Below are positions 29,829-38,341 of a stretch of 64,000 nt of DNA, one piece after another. The notes under the pieces were generated by a model. The model did not search any database. It was not told the origin of the DNA and saw only the letters and a program-made list of their open reading frames with translations. Where the stretch lies: NCBI RefSeq assembly GCF_001499995.1, contig NZ_LQIU01000076.1, positions 62,001 through 126,000 on the forward strand, written 5' to 3'. A program made the translations under genes and the position numbers. Source of the stretch: Mycobacterium sp. IS-1496. GTDB lineage: Bacteria > Actinomycetota > Actinomycetes > Mycobacteriales > Mycobacteriaceae. Numbering within the stretch: the first letter of the stretch is position 1; each line of letters opens with the position of its first letter.

Positions 29829-30542
29829 GTGAAAGCCGTCGTCAGGACCCTGCAGGCCGCGCAGTCGACGGTGGCCGCCGCGGCCCTGCAGGTTCCCCGC
29901 CGGCGCCTCGTCGCGATCGCCGCCGCGATTGTGATTCTCGTCGCAGTCGCCTGGTGGGTGCCGATCCCGAACGCGCTGGAACTCCGCGACTGGGCGACGT
30001 CGGTCGGCGCCTGGTTCCCGCTGGTCTTCCTGGCCGCCCACATCGTGGTGACGACGTTCCCGTTCCCCCGCACGGCGTTCACCCTCGCCGCCGGTCTGTT
30101 GTTCGGCCCGTTGCTGGGCATCGCGATCGCGGTGGCGGCGAGCACCGTCAGCGCGCTGCTGGCGGTGCTGTTGATCCGCGCGCTCGGCTGGCAGCTGAAC
30201 AACTTGGTCAGCCATCCCGCCGTCGACCGCATCGACGTGCGGTTACGGCGCCGCGGCTGGCCGTCGGTGATCGCGCTGCGGCTGATCCCGGCCGTGCCGT
30301 TCGCCGTGCTGAACTACGCCGCGGGCGCGTCGGCGGTCCGACTTCTCCCCTATTCGCTGGCGACGTTCTTCGGTCTGCTGCCGGGCACCGCGGCGGTGGT
30401 GATCCTCGGCGATGCGCTCACCGGACGCGTCAACCCGCTGCTGGTGCTGATCTCGGCCGCCACCGCGAGCATCGGCGTCGTCGTGCTGCTCTACGAGAAC
30501 CGCATGCAGCGGCGCAGGGCGACCCCGGTCACGGTGTCCTGA
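29829..30542 (+). CDS. TVP38/TMEM64 family membrane protein (Rv1491c-like)
   Basis: A membrane protein of about 237 residues in the SNARE-associated/VTT (DedA-like) superfamily: an N-terminal helix, then two re-entrant-type segments around FPFPRTAFTLAAGLLFGP and LRLIPAVPFAVLNYAAG, with a final helix before a basic C-terminus. The family is implicated in lipid scrambling or membrane homeostasis. The GTG at 29829 is preferred from the -10 position; a GTG at 29823 is also in frame. It is divergent from mutA, as Rv1491c is from mutA in M. tuberculosis, and overlaps the DoxX-like gene by 14 bases at its 3' end. Confidence 0.8.
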   Translation: MKAVVRTLQAAQSTVAAAALQVPRRRLVAIAAAIVILVAVAWWVPIPNALELRDWATSVGAWFPLVFLAAHIVVTTFPFPRTAFTLAAGLLFGPLLGIAIAVAASTVSALLAVLLIRALGWQLNNLVSHPAVDRIDVRLRRRGWPSVIALRLIPAVPFAVLNYAAGASAVRLLPYSLATFFGLLPGTAAVVILGDALTGRVNPLLVLISAATASIGVVVLLYENRMQRRRATPVTVS

Positions 30543-30891
30543 CGTCGGGACCCTTCGCGGTCATCGCGCCGAACAGCACGAGCAGCGACGAGGCCGCGAC
30601 CAGCCCCGGGCTCCAATCCCTGGCCCGGACATGGGATCCGACCGCGAGCACGAAGTACACCGTCAACATGAACGTGGTGACCCGGGCCAGCGGTGGCCAG
30701 CGGAACACCGACAGCAGACCGACCGCGCTGGCCGCCTTGACGACCGGGACGAGCGGCCGCAGCTCCTCGGGGAGGCCGACGTCGTCGAACGCCTTCTTGA
30801 TCGGCGCGATCGGTTTGACACACGCCACCGCGTCGGCGACCTGCATCGCCGCGAGGACCGCGTAGGTCCGGTTCGAGCCGAGCGCGCTCAT
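30529..30891 (-). CDS. DoxX-like small membrane protein
   Basis: A 120-residue protein with four predicted membrane helices and the DoxX_2-like pattern: an N-terminal segment containing AMQVADA, a short amphipathic loop with Pro-Ile-Lys-Lys, then LVPVVKAASAVGLL and two further helices. DoxX-like proteins have been linked to redox or membrane-stress functions, but none can be assigned here. It begins within the last codons of the SPFH gene (start 30891, SPFH stop from 30888), so SPFH and DoxX-like genes are probably co-transcribed. Confidence 0.7.
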   Translation of the reverse strand: MSALGSNRTYAVLAAMQVADAVACVKPIAPIKKAFDDVGLPEELRPLVPVVKAASAVGLLSVFRWPPLARVTTFMLTVYFVLAVGSHVRARDWSPGLVAASSLLVLFGAMTAKGPDVRTP

Positions 30892-32066
30892 TGGTCAGGG
30901 CTGCCGTGGCGAGGCGCGCTCAGCTGGCCGGGCGGCTCCGTGGCCGACAGGAGGCCGGGACCCTGCACCGGGGTGCGGGCCTCGGCCTCGGCCTTGGCGA
31001 CCGCCTGCGCGATCGCGGGGTCGGTCTCGGTGGAGAACCAGTCGGCCACCTCGTCGGAGTCGTCGTGGGCCTCCGGCCGCCCCTCGTCGGGCGACGGCGT
31101 GTACCGGACGACCCCGTCCTCCCCCGGTGTGCCCAGCAGCTTCGTGAATCCCTGGAGCGCACCGGCGAAGTCGCTGGGCACCACCCAGACCTTGTTGGCC
31201 TCACCCTTGGCCATCTCCGGCAGTGTCTGCAGGTACTGGTAGGCCAGCATCTCCGGGGTCGGGCGGCCGGCCTTGATCGCGGCGAACGTCTTCTCGATCG
31301 CCTTGGCCTGCCCCTGGGCCTGCAGATAGGCGGCGGCACGTTCACCCTGCGCGCGGAGCATGCGCGACTGGCGCTCGGCCTCGGCCCCGAGAATCGCGGC
31401 CTGTTTGGCGCCCTCGGCGGCCAGGATCTGCGCCTGCTTCTGACCCTCGGCCTGTTTGATGGCGGCTTCGCGGCTGCCCTCGGCGGTCAGGATCATCGCC
31501 CGCTTCTCGCGGTCGGCGCGCATCTGCTTCTCCATCGAGTCCTGGATCGACGGTGGCGGGTCGATCGCGCGCAGTTCTACTCGCGCGACGCGCAGTCCCC
31601 ACCGGTTGGTGGCCTCGTCGAGCACGCCGCGCAGCGCGGTGTTGATCTGGTCGCGTGAGGTCAGCGTCTGCTCCAGCGTCATCCCGCCGACCAGGTTGCG
31701 CAGCGTCGTGGTGGTGAGCTGTTCGACACCGACGATGTAGTTGCTGATCTGGTAGACCGCGGCCTGCGGGTTGGTCACCTGGAAGTACACGACGGTGTCG
31801 ATCGCGACGGTCAGGTTGTCCTCGGTGATCACCGGCTGGGGCGGGAAGGACACCACCCGCTCACGCAGGTCGACCCGGGCGCGAATCTTGTCGATGAACG
31901 GGATCAGCAGCGTGAGTTGGCCGCTGACCGTGCGGCTGTACCGGCCGAGTCGCTCGATGACCGCGGCCTCGGCCTGGGGTATCAGGGCGACCGATTTGGC
32001 CACCACGATGACGGCGAACACGACCAGCACCAGCAGCAGGACCAGGCCGGCGACGGCTCCATCCAC
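30888..32066 (-). CDS. SPFH/Band 7 (stomatin-like) protein, Rv1488-like
   Basis: A 392-residue protein: an N-terminal membrane helix (about residues 5-25), an SPFH domain (LIPQAEAAVIERLGRY through DREKRAMI, roughly 28-215), then an Ala/Glu/Gln-rich coiled coil with repeated AEG units (215-270) and an acidic, low-complexity C-terminus. Stomatin-type proteins form membrane-bound oligomeric cages that organise microdomains. Pairing with an NfeD gene upstream is the conserved arrangement of this family. The GTG at 32066 is preceded by GGGAAG at a good distance. Confidence 0.88.
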   Translation of the reverse strand: MDGAVAGLVLLLVLVVFAVIVVAKSVALIPQAEAAVIERLGRYSRTVSGQLTLLIPFIDKIRARVDLRERVVSFPPQPVITEDNLTVAIDTVVYFQVTNPQAAVYQISNYIVGVEQLTTTTLRNLVGGMTLEQTLTSRDQINTALRGVLDEATNRWGLRVARVELRAIDPPPSIQDSMEKQMRADREKRAMILTAEGSREAAIKQAEGQKQAQILAAEGAKQAAILGAEAERQSRMLRAQGERAAAYLQAQGQAKAIEKTFAAIKAGRPTPEMLAYQYLQTLPEMAKGEANKVWVVPSDFAGALQGFTKLLGTPGEDGVVRYTPSPDEGRPEAHDDSDEVADWFSTETDPAIAQAVAKAEAEARTPVQGPGLLSATEPPGQLSAPRHGSPDQ

Positions 32067-32084
32067 AGCGGACTTCCCTTCGGC

Positions 32085-32519
32085 TCAGGGGTTCTTCCAG
32101 ACGACCGCGGTGGCGCCGTCGATCCGCATGACGGTCACCTGGTCGCCCGGTTCGTACACATCGTTGTCGTCCAGCGGCCGGGCCGTCCAGACCTCGCCCT
32201 CGAGTTTGACCTGACCGGCGTGCTGCGCGACGCGGTCGAGCACCAGCGCCTGCTTGCCCTCCAACGCCTTGACCGGCTCGGGCAGTCCGGTGCCGGAGTA
32301 GAAGCGCTTCCGCAGCAGCGGTCGGACCACCCCCAGCAACAGCACCGACACCAGCAGGAAGACCACACCGTCGGCCCAGACCGGCCAGTCGAACAGCCAA
32401 CTCGTCCCGGTGGCGGCCAGCGCACCGCCGGACAACATCAGCAGGAACATGTCACCGGTCAGCGCCTCTGCCCCGGCCAGCACAATCGCGAGGATCAGCC
32501 AGATCAGCCAAACGGGCAT
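32085..32519 (-). CDS. NfeD-like membrane protein, Rv1487-like
   Basis: A 144-residue short NfeD protein: three N-terminal hydrophobic segments (residues 3-70), then a C-terminal OB-fold-like domain with GKQALVLDRVAQHAGQVKLEGEVW and YEPGDQVTVMRIDGATAVV. It lacks the ClpP-like protease domain of long NfeD proteins, so it should act as a structural partner of the SPFH protein whose gene follows 18 bases downstream. Divergent from the Rv1486c-like gene. Confidence 0.88.
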   Translation of the reverse strand: MPVWLIWLILAIVLAGAEALTGDMFLLMLSGGALAATGTSWLFDWPVWADGVVFLLVSVLLLGVVRPLLRKRFYSGTGLPEPVKALEGKQALVLDRVAQHAGQVKLEGEVWTARPLDDNDVYEPGDQVTVMRIDGATAVVWKNP

Positions 32520-32563
32520 GCCGCCAGCCTAACGCGTGCGGCGCCGGTACAGCGGCGAACAAC

Positions 32564-32569
32564 TACACT
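32564..32569 (+). promoter_or_regulatory. Candidate -10 element (TACACT) for the Rv1486c-like gene
   Basis: TACACT matches the TANNNT consensus nine bases before the ATG at 32579, and no ribosome site is present, so the transcript is probably leaderless or nearly so. Confidence 0.4.
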
Positions 32570-32578
32570 GCGGGCATC

Positions 32579-33436
32579 ATGTGGTGTCCCAGTGCAACGC
32601 TGGCGGTGTGGGCCAATTCGTGGCTCGCGGGAACCGCCGCGCCCGACGACGTGCTCGACTCGCTCTCTGCTTGGGCGCCAAGGCATTCGGTGACCGCTTA
32701 CGACTCCGCCGCGGCGGGCCGCACCGGTCTGCCGTGGCCCGATCTCAACGGCACCGGCGCGGTGTCGCTGCTGCAGACGCTGCGGACCGCGGCCGGGCCC
32801 GCACCGTCCGGCCCGTCGGTGTTCGTGGCCCTCCCGGTGCCCGGCGATGTGCGTGGACTACCCGCAGGCACCCAATTCCAGCGCGATGCGATCGCCGTCG
32901 GCGAGGCCCTCATCGTCGCCGACCCGCACCTCCCGTCGACCGCGGTGGGCCTGGTCCCGGATTTCGAGTTCGACGACGACAGCGACGATCCCGAGTTCGA
33001 CCCGGAGGTGTCGGCGCTGTCGTGGACGGTCTACTCGGCGCCTGCGACCCCGCCCGCCGCACACATCGACCTCGGTGAGGCGGAGTACGAACTGCGCTCG
33101 GCGGTGCGCGCGGCCGCCGAGGCCCTCGGCGCGCTGCGTGCCGGCATGGGCGGCGCCGACGTCGACGATCCGCGGGGCCTGGTCGAACAGGTGCTGGAGT
33201 CCGGGCGCGGCCACCGCCTGCCCGACCACGCACCGAACCGGGCGGCACGGGTGCTGGAGAACGCCGCGCACGTCGACGCCATCATCACCGTGAGCTCCGG
33301 GCTCATGCCGATCGGCCTGCAGAGCTCATCGGAGGTGCAGATCGCCAGCGACGCGCTGCGGCCGCTGGTGAATGTGGTGCGGGCGGCGCGGATCGCCGCA
33401 CTCACCGCGATCCTGCACTCCGCCTGGCAGCTCTGA
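32579..33436 (+). CDS. Conserved mycobacterial protein, Rv1486c-like, function unknown
   Basis: A 285-residue soluble-looking protein. Its position divergent from nfeD/SPFH matches Rv1486c. It has a Pro/Gly-rich N-terminal half with alternating hydrophobic strands, an acidic segment (FEFDDDSDDPEFDPE near residue 130) and helical regions rich in Ala/Arg/Glu (around residues 168-190). No catalytic motif or signal peptide is evident. It ends eight bases before the convergent prcA stop, at a junction not present in M. tuberculosis. Confidence 0.7.
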   Translation: MWCPSATLAVWANSWLAGTAAPDDVLDSLSAWAPRHSVTAYDSAAAGRTGLPWPDLNGTGAVSLLQTLRTAAGPAPSGPSVFVALPVPGDVRGLPAGTQFQRDAIAVGEALIVADPHLPSTAVGLVPDFEFDDDSDDPEFDPEVSALSWTVYSAPATPPAAHIDLGEAEYELRSAVRAAAEALGALRAGMGGADVDDPRGLVEQVLESGRGHRLPDHAPNRAARVLENAAHVDAIITVSSGLMPIGLQSSSEVQIASDALRPLVNVVRAARIAALTAILHSAWQL

Positions 33437-33443
33437 CCCGGCC

Positions 33444-34196
33444 TTACTCGCCGGGTCGGCCCGCGCTGTCGGGTTCTGCGGACGCCTCCGTATCACGCTG
33501 CGGCAGAAGCGCTTCGAGTGCGGCGCCGGTGATCCGGCGAAACGCCCGGCGGGGCCGGTTGGCGTCCAGGATCGCGACCTCGAGCGTCGACGGGCCGAGG
33601 GTGCGCGATTCGGCACCGTTGCCGCCGGACTCAAGCGCGTCGACGGCGATGCGCACCGCGTCGGCCAGTTCGGCGTTCTCGGTGTAGGAGTCGTTGAGCT
33701 TGGCGATGATCGGCTCGGTCGTCCCACCCATCACCACGAAATGGGGTTCGTCCGCGATCGACCCGTCGTAGGTGATCCGGTACAGCTCCGGGGCTTTCGA
33801 CTCGCCGAAGTGGGCCACCTCGGCCACGCACAACTCCACCTCGTAGGGCTTGGCCTGTTCGGTGAAGATGGTGCCGAGGGTCTGCGCGTAGACGTTGGCC
33901 AGCTGTCGGCCGGTCACGTCGCGGCGCGAGTACGCGTAGCCCTGGGTGTCGGCGAAGCGGATGCCGCCGCTGCGCAGGTTGTTGAACTCGTTGAAGCGCC
34001 CGACGGCGGCGAAGCCGACTCGGTCGTAGAGTTCGCTGACCTTCTGCAGTGACCGCGACGGGTTCTCGGCGACGAACAGGACGCCGTCCGCGTAGGCCAG
34101 CGCGACCACGCTGCGTCCGCGGCTGATCCCCTTGCGGGCGAGCTCGGAACGCTCGCGCATCGCCTGCTCGGGCGAGATGAAATACGGGAAACTCAC
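33444..34196 (-). CDS. prcA: 20S proteasome alpha subunit
   Basis: A 250-residue alpha-ring subunit that starts MSFPYFISPEQAMRE, nearly identical to M. tuberculosis PrcA, and contains TGRQLANVYAQTLG and AFRRITG blocks. It forms the outer heptameric rings and gated pore that dock Mpa. Its ATG overlaps the prcB stop by four bases (ATGA), fixing the start and coupling alpha to beta synthesis. The C-terminal 25 or so residues are acidic and variable, as in other mycobacteria. Confidence 0.97.
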   Translation of the reverse strand: MSFPYFISPEQAMRERSELARKGISRGRSVVALAYADGVLFVAENPSRSLQKVSELYDRVGFAAVGRFNEFNNLRSGGIRFADTQGYAYSRRDVTGRQLANVYAQTLGTIFTEQAKPYEVELCVAEVAHFGESKAPELYRITYDGSIADEPHFVVMGGTTEPIIAKLNDSYTENAELADAVRIAVDALESGGNGAESRTLGPSTLEVAILDANRPRRAFRRITGAALEALLPQRDTEASAEPDSAGRPGE

Positions 34197-35104
34197 GAAT
34201 CTGTACCTCGCGGCGCATGCGCGTCAGGGCCGAAAGTATCGGCGCGGGAACGGTTCTGGATGACCTCACGGGCGAGTCCGGCGATGCGCTCCTGGGTCAC
34301 CTCTTCGGCCCCGTCGGCGGTGATCAGCACGGCGGTCGGGAAGATGCCGCGCACCAGATCCGGTCCGCCGGTGGCGCAGTCGTCGTCGGCGGCGTCGTAG
34401 AGCGCCTCGACCGCCACGCGCAGCGCCGAATCGGCGTCGGTCACCTGGTGGTAGAGCTTCTTCATCGACGACTTCGCGAACAGCGAGCCCGACCCCACCG
34501 ACTGGAAACCCTCTTCTTCGAGGTTGTGCCCGCCCGCGGCGTCGAACGACACGATGCGGCCCGCGGCCTGTGGGTCGGGGTCGTCGAGGTCGAAGCCGGC
34601 CAGCAACGGCAGGGCCACGAAACCCTGCAGCGCCGCACCGAGATTGCCGCGCACCATGGTCGCGAGCCGGTTGACCTTGCCCGCGAAGGTCAGCGCGACG
34701 CCTTCGAGCTTCTCGTAGTGTTCGAGTTCCACCGCGTACAGGCGCGCGAACTCCACCGCGATCGCGGCGGTGCCCGCGATGCCGGTCGCCGTGTAGTCGT
34801 CGGTGACGTACACCTTCTGCACGTCGCGGCTGGCGATCATGTTGCCCTGGGTGGCGCGCCGGTCACCGGCCATCACCACACCGCCGGGGAACTTCAACGC
34901 GACGATCGTGGTCCCGTGGGGCACCGCGTCGGTCGGTGTCACGTGTGCCGCTCCACCGAACGGCAACAGGTGGGGGGCCTGGCGGCGCAGCATGTCAGAG
35001 AAGGACGACAAGTCCATGGGTACGGAGGGAACCCCTCGGGTCGTGGAGCGGGAATGGGGGGAAAGGTCAGGAAAGGCCAGCTGCTCGAGGTGCGGCCAGG
35101 TCAC
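34193..35104 (-). CDS. prcB: 20S proteasome beta subunit (catalytic)
   Basis: A 303-residue precursor. The propeptide is removed before Thr65 in VPHGTTIVAL, leaving the N-terminal threonine nucleophile. Lys and Asp of the active site lie in the following strands (LKFPGGVVMAGDRRAT), and DAAGGHNLEEEG and GIFPTAVLI are conserved. The GTG at 35104 overlaps the pup stop by four bases (GTGA) and gives the expected Val/Met-Thr-Trp-Pro start; an open extension through pup was rejected. It forms the inner rings of the 20S core that degrades pupylated proteins. Confidence 0.97.
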   Translation of the reverse strand: MTWPHLEQLAFPDLSPHSRSTTRGVPSVPMDLSSFSDMLRRQAPHLLPFGGAAHVTPTDAVPHGTTIVALKFPGGVVMAGDRRATQGNMIASRDVQKVYVTDDYTATGIAGTAAIAVEFARLYAVELEHYEKLEGVALTFAGKVNRLATMVRGNLGAALQGFVALPLLAGFDLDDPDPQAAGRIVSFDAAGGHNLEEEGFQSVGSGSLFAKSSMKKLYHQVTDADSALRVAVEALYDAADDDCATGGPDLVRGIFPTAVLITADGAEEVTQERIAGLAREVIQNRSRADTFGPDAHAPRGTDS

Positions 35105-35295
35105 TGTCCGCCCTTTTGGACGTAAGCGCGCACGAAGTCCTCGGCGTTCTCCTCGAGGACGTCGTCGATCTCGTCCAGCAGGTCGTCGGTCTCCTCGGTG
35201 AGCTTCTCGCGACGCTCCTGCCCAGCGCCCGTGCCGCCGGAGAGGTCGTCGTCCTCGCCGCCGCCACCACCACGCTTGGTCTGCTCCTGCGCCAT
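35101..35295 (-). CDS. pup: Prokaryotic ubiquitin-like protein Pup
   Basis: A 64-residue, largely disordered modifier beginning MAQEQTKRGGGG and ending YVQKGGQ. The terminal Gln must be deamidated to Glu by Dop before PafA ligates Pup to lysines. The helical Mpa-binding region is LTEETDDLLDEIDDVLEE. A five-codon upstream extension exists, but MAQEQ is the conserved start. It overlaps prcB by four bases. The ligase gene pafA is not in this window, as in M. tuberculosis where it lies apart. Confidence 0.97.
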   Translation of the reverse strand: MAQEQTKRGGGGGEDDDLSGGTGAGQERREKLTEETDDLLDEIDDVLEENAEDFVRAYVQKGGQ

Positions 35296-35404
35296 CGCCG
35301 CCTCCTGCACTTGTCATCGGCGGGCCCACAGCCACCCACCGGTTCCTCCACACTACCGGTCGAGGTCCGGATTGCCCGGGATAGCCGGGCTTTCCGATGG
35401 GCGG

Positions 35405-36904
35405 TCAGGTGGCGGTGAGCTGCTCGACGAGCTGGACCGCGCTGTCGACCGAATCGAGCAGCGCCCCCACGTGCGCCTTGCTGCCACGCAGCGGCTCCAG
35501 CGTCGGGATCCGGACCAGCGAGTCACCGCCGAGGTCGAAGATCACCGAGTCCCAACTGGCCGCGGCGATATCGGCGCCGAACCGGCGCAGGCACTCACCG
35601 CGGAAATAGGCGCGGGTATCGGTGGGCGGGCTGTTGACGGCGTCGAGCACCTGCTGTTCGGTGACCAGGCGCTTCATCGATCCGCGGGCCACCAGCCGGT
35701 TGTACAGCCCCTTGTCCAGCCGGACGTCCGAATACTGCAGGTCGACCAGGTGCAGCCGCGGCGCCGACCAGCCCAGGTTCTCCCGGTGCCGGAACCCCTC
35801 CAACAGCCGCAGCTTGGCCGGCCAGTCGAGGATCTCGGCGCACTCCATCGGGTCGCGCTCCAGCAGATCGAGCACCTCGGCCCAGGTCTCGACGACGTGC
35901 GAGGCCCGCGGATCGGGGTCGCGCGAGTCCACGAGCTTGGCCACCCGGTCGAGGTAGATGCGTTGGAGCGCCAGCGCGGTCAGCTCACGGCCGTCGGCGA
36001 GCGCGACCGTCGCCCGCAGCGAGGGGTCCCGGCTGATCACGTGCACCGCGTGCACCGGCCGGGCCAGCGCCAGGTCGGAGAGGTCCATCCCCTCCTCGAT
36101 GAGGTCGAGAACCAGGGAGGTGGCGCCCAGCTTCAGATAGGTCGACGTCTCGGCCAGGTTGGCGTCGCCGATGATGACGTGGAGGCGCCGGTACTTGTCG
36201 GCGTCGGCGTGCGGTTCGTCGCGGGTGTTGATGATGCCGCGTTTGAGCGTGGTCTCCAGCCCGACCTCGACCTCGATGTAGTCGGCGCGCTGGGACAGCT
36301 GGAAGCCGGGCTCGTCACCCGAGGGGCCGATGCCCACCCGGCCCGAGCCGGTGACCACCTGGCGCGACACCAGGAACGGGGTGAGCCCGGCGATCACCGC
36401 GGAGAACGGAGTCTGCCGGCTCATCAGGTAGTTCTCGTGCGACCCGTAGGATGCGCCCTTACCGTCCACGTTGTTCTTGTAGAGCTGCAGCTTGGCCGCA
36501 CCCGGCACGCTCGCGACGTGGCGCGCCGCGGCCTCCATCACCCGCTCGCCGGCCTTGTCCCAGATCACCGCGTCGAGCGGGTCCGTGCATTCGGGCGCGG
36601 AGTACTCGGGGTGCGCATGGTCGACGTAGAGCCGCGCGCCGTTGGTCAGGATCATGTTGGCGGCGCCGCCCTCGTCGGCGTCGACGACCGGCGGCGGGCC
36701 GGAGGCCCGGCTCAGGTCGAACCCGCGGGCGTCACGCAGCGGCGACTCCACCTCGTAGTCCCACCGGGTCCGCTTGGCCCGCTGAATGCCCGCCGCCGCG
36801 GCGTAGGCGAGCACCGCCTGCGTCGACGTCAGGATCGGGTTGGCGGTCGGATCGGACGGTGAGGAGATACCGTATTCGACCTCGGTTCCGATGATCCGCT
36901 GCAT
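35405..36904 (-). CDS. dop: Deamidase/depupylase of Pup
   Basis: A 499-residue enzyme of the glutamine synthetase-like carboxylate-amine ligase fold shared with PafA. The N-terminal RIIGTEVEYGISSPSDP carries the metal-binding acidic residues; SYGSHENYLM, GDANLAETSTYLK and a Dop-specific loop around residues 40-80 are present. It deamidates the Pup C-terminal Gln and removes Pup from targets. It lies about 110 bases upstream of pup on the same strand; the pup-prcB-prcA genes may have their own promoter in that gap. Confidence 0.95.
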   Translation of the reverse strand: MQRIIGTEVEYGISSPSDPTANPILTSTQAVLAYAAAAGIQRAKRTRWDYEVESPLRDARGFDLSRASGPPPVVDADEGGAANMILTNGARLYVDHAHPEYSAPECTDPLDAVIWDKAGERVMEAAARHVASVPGAAKLQLYKNNVDGKGASYGSHENYLMSRQTPFSAVIAGLTPFLVSRQVVTGSGRVGIGPSGDEPGFQLSQRADYIEVEVGLETTLKRGIINTRDEPHADADKYRRLHVIIGDANLAETSTYLKLGATSLVLDLIEEGMDLSDLALARPVHAVHVISRDPSLRATVALADGRELTALALQRIYLDRVAKLVDSRDPDPRASHVVETWAEVLDLLERDPMECAEILDWPAKLRLLEGFRHRENLGWSAPRLHLVDLQYSDVRLDKGLYNRLVARGSMKRLVTEQQVLDAVNSPPTDTRAYFRGECLRRFGADIAAASWDSVIFDLGGDSLVRIPTLEPLRGSKAHVGALLDSVDSAVQLVEQLTAT

Positions 36905-37114
36905 GACCTCAGCGTAGGTGACGCGCCCAGGGTCCCGTCACCGGCGGTTGCGGCGATCGGGCCGGGTTGATGAACTGTTGCCCGATGACCGGCGACCGTG
37001 TCGCTGATCCTGCCGGGATTCTGGGTGTTGGTGCCGGTTTCGCTGGGCTGATGGGTTTCACGGAGATGACGGGCACCGAAAGCACGGGGTCTCAACCGCG
37101 ACTGAAGGGTGACC

Positions 37115-38254
37115 ATGAGTCAGCTTGCGCCGGCCCGGCCGGACACCGCCGCGCGGTGGTTTCTCGACCGTGGCGTGCCCGCTGTGCTGGGGTCTCGGGC
37201 CCGCTGGACGCATGTGCTGGCTCGCAGCGCGACCGGCCTGGCCGGCTACGCCGCCCTGTCGGTGGTGAACCTGCTCGTCGCGGTGCTGTCCGGTGGCAAC
37301 GACATCGACATCGACGGCGACCCGACGGTCGCCGAATGGCTGGTCCTGCTGCTGCTCGTCCTCATCGTGCCCACCATCGTGGCCGCCGCGTGGGGAGCCT
37401 CCCGCGTCCGGGCGCCCGGGGCGCGGCGGAGCGTCGCGGTCACCGCCATCGCGGTGGCCGTCCTCTGTGACCTCTACCCGGCCGGTCCGGTCGATCTGCT
37501 GACCGACCTGGTGATCGACGCGGCGGTGGTCGCGGCCATCGTGATCGCGACCGGGCTGGGTGTCGGTTCGGTCCTGGCCTGGGCGGGGCGCACGACGCTG
37601 GCGCACCTGGCGTCGGCGGGTGCGTTGGCGGCCCGCGCGCTGCCGGTGGTCCTCTTGACCGTGCTGGTCTTCTTCAACGGCCCGGTGTGGTCGATGGCGG
37701 GCGAGCTCAGCACCGGCCGGTTCTGGCTGATCCTGGCCTTCATGACGACGCTCGCCATCTCGTTTCTGACCATGAGCATGCGCGAGCGTGTCCGGTCGCT
37801 GACGACTGCGCCGGCCGGGCGTGAGGGCGACGACGCGCTGCTGGCCGGGTCCCCGTTCGCCGGGAGGGTGCGCTCGGGCACCGCGCCCCCGCTGAGCACC
37901 GGCGAACGTGTCAACCTGCTCCTGGTGGCGGTCGCCTCGCAGGTGATCCAGATCCTCACGGTCGCGCTGGTGACCATGGCGCTGTTCTTCGTGCTGGGCC
38001 TCATCGTGGTGAGCCCCGCCGTGCTGACGCGGCTGACCGCCGGGCACACCGGTCGGGCCACGTTCCTCGATGTCACGTGGCCCGTTCCGCTGGCGCTCCT
38101 GCATGTCGTCCTGTTCCTGGGCGGGCTGACGTTCATGTATCTCAGCGCCCGGGCGGCCACCGACCCCGAACATCGCGTCTCGTTCCTCGATCCTCTGATC
38201 GAGGATCTGCGGGTGACGCTGGTGGCCCGGGACGTGTTCCGGGCGGTCCCTTGA
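37115..38254 (+). CDS. Multi-spanning membrane protein, Rv2113-like, function unknown
   Basis: A 379-residue integral membrane protein with about eight to nine hydrophobic segments and a short cytoplasmic N-terminus. It sits between dop and mpa on the opposite strand, the place of Rv2113 in M. tuberculosis. Internal features are an acidic loop (NDIDIDGDPT near residue 65) and a longer polar loop around residues 225-265. No enzymatic motif was recognised. The ATG at 37115 is preceded by AAGGG; a GTG two codons earlier is possible. A strong hairpin follows its stop. Confidence 0.75.
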   Translation: MSQLAPARPDTAARWFLDRGVPAVLGSRARWTHVLARSATGLAGYAALSVVNLLVAVLSGGNDIDIDGDPTVAEWLVLLLLVLIVPTIVAAAWGASRVRAPGARRSVAVTAIAVAVLCDLYPAGPVDLLTDLVIDAAVVAAIVIATGLGVGSVLAWAGRTTLAHLASAGALAARALPVVLLTVLVFFNGPVWSMAGELSTGRFWLILAFMTTLAISFLTMSMRERVRSLTTAPAGREGDDALLAGSPFAGRVRSGTAPPLSTGERVNLLLVAVASQVIQILTVALVTMALFFVLGLIVVSPAVLTRLTAGHTGRATFLDVTWPVPLALLHVVLFLGGLTFMYLSARAATDPEHRVSFLDPLIEDLRVTLVARDVFRAVP

Positions 38255-38281
38255 CAGGAGCTACTGGCTGCTCACCTGACC

Positions 38282-38329
38282 AGACACGAAAGCTCCTGCA
38301 CGCAAGGCGTGTCGGGAGCTGTCGTGTCT
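38282..38329. terminator. Long bidirectional terminator hairpin between two convergent genes
   Basis: Three nested pairing blocks are present: AGACACGA with TCGTGTCT, AGCTCC with GGAGCT, and CACGC with GCGTG, around an AAG loop, broken only by small bulges. It lies between the convergent stops of the Rv2113-like gene (38254) and mpa (38342), so it can end transcription from both sides. Confidence 0.7.
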
Positions 38330-38341
38330 ACCGCTCAGAAA

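Noticed and set aside
34193..35353. 386-residue form of PrcB
   Set aside because: The extra N-terminal part is pup read in another frame; the GTG at 35104 matches known PrcB and overlaps the pup stop.
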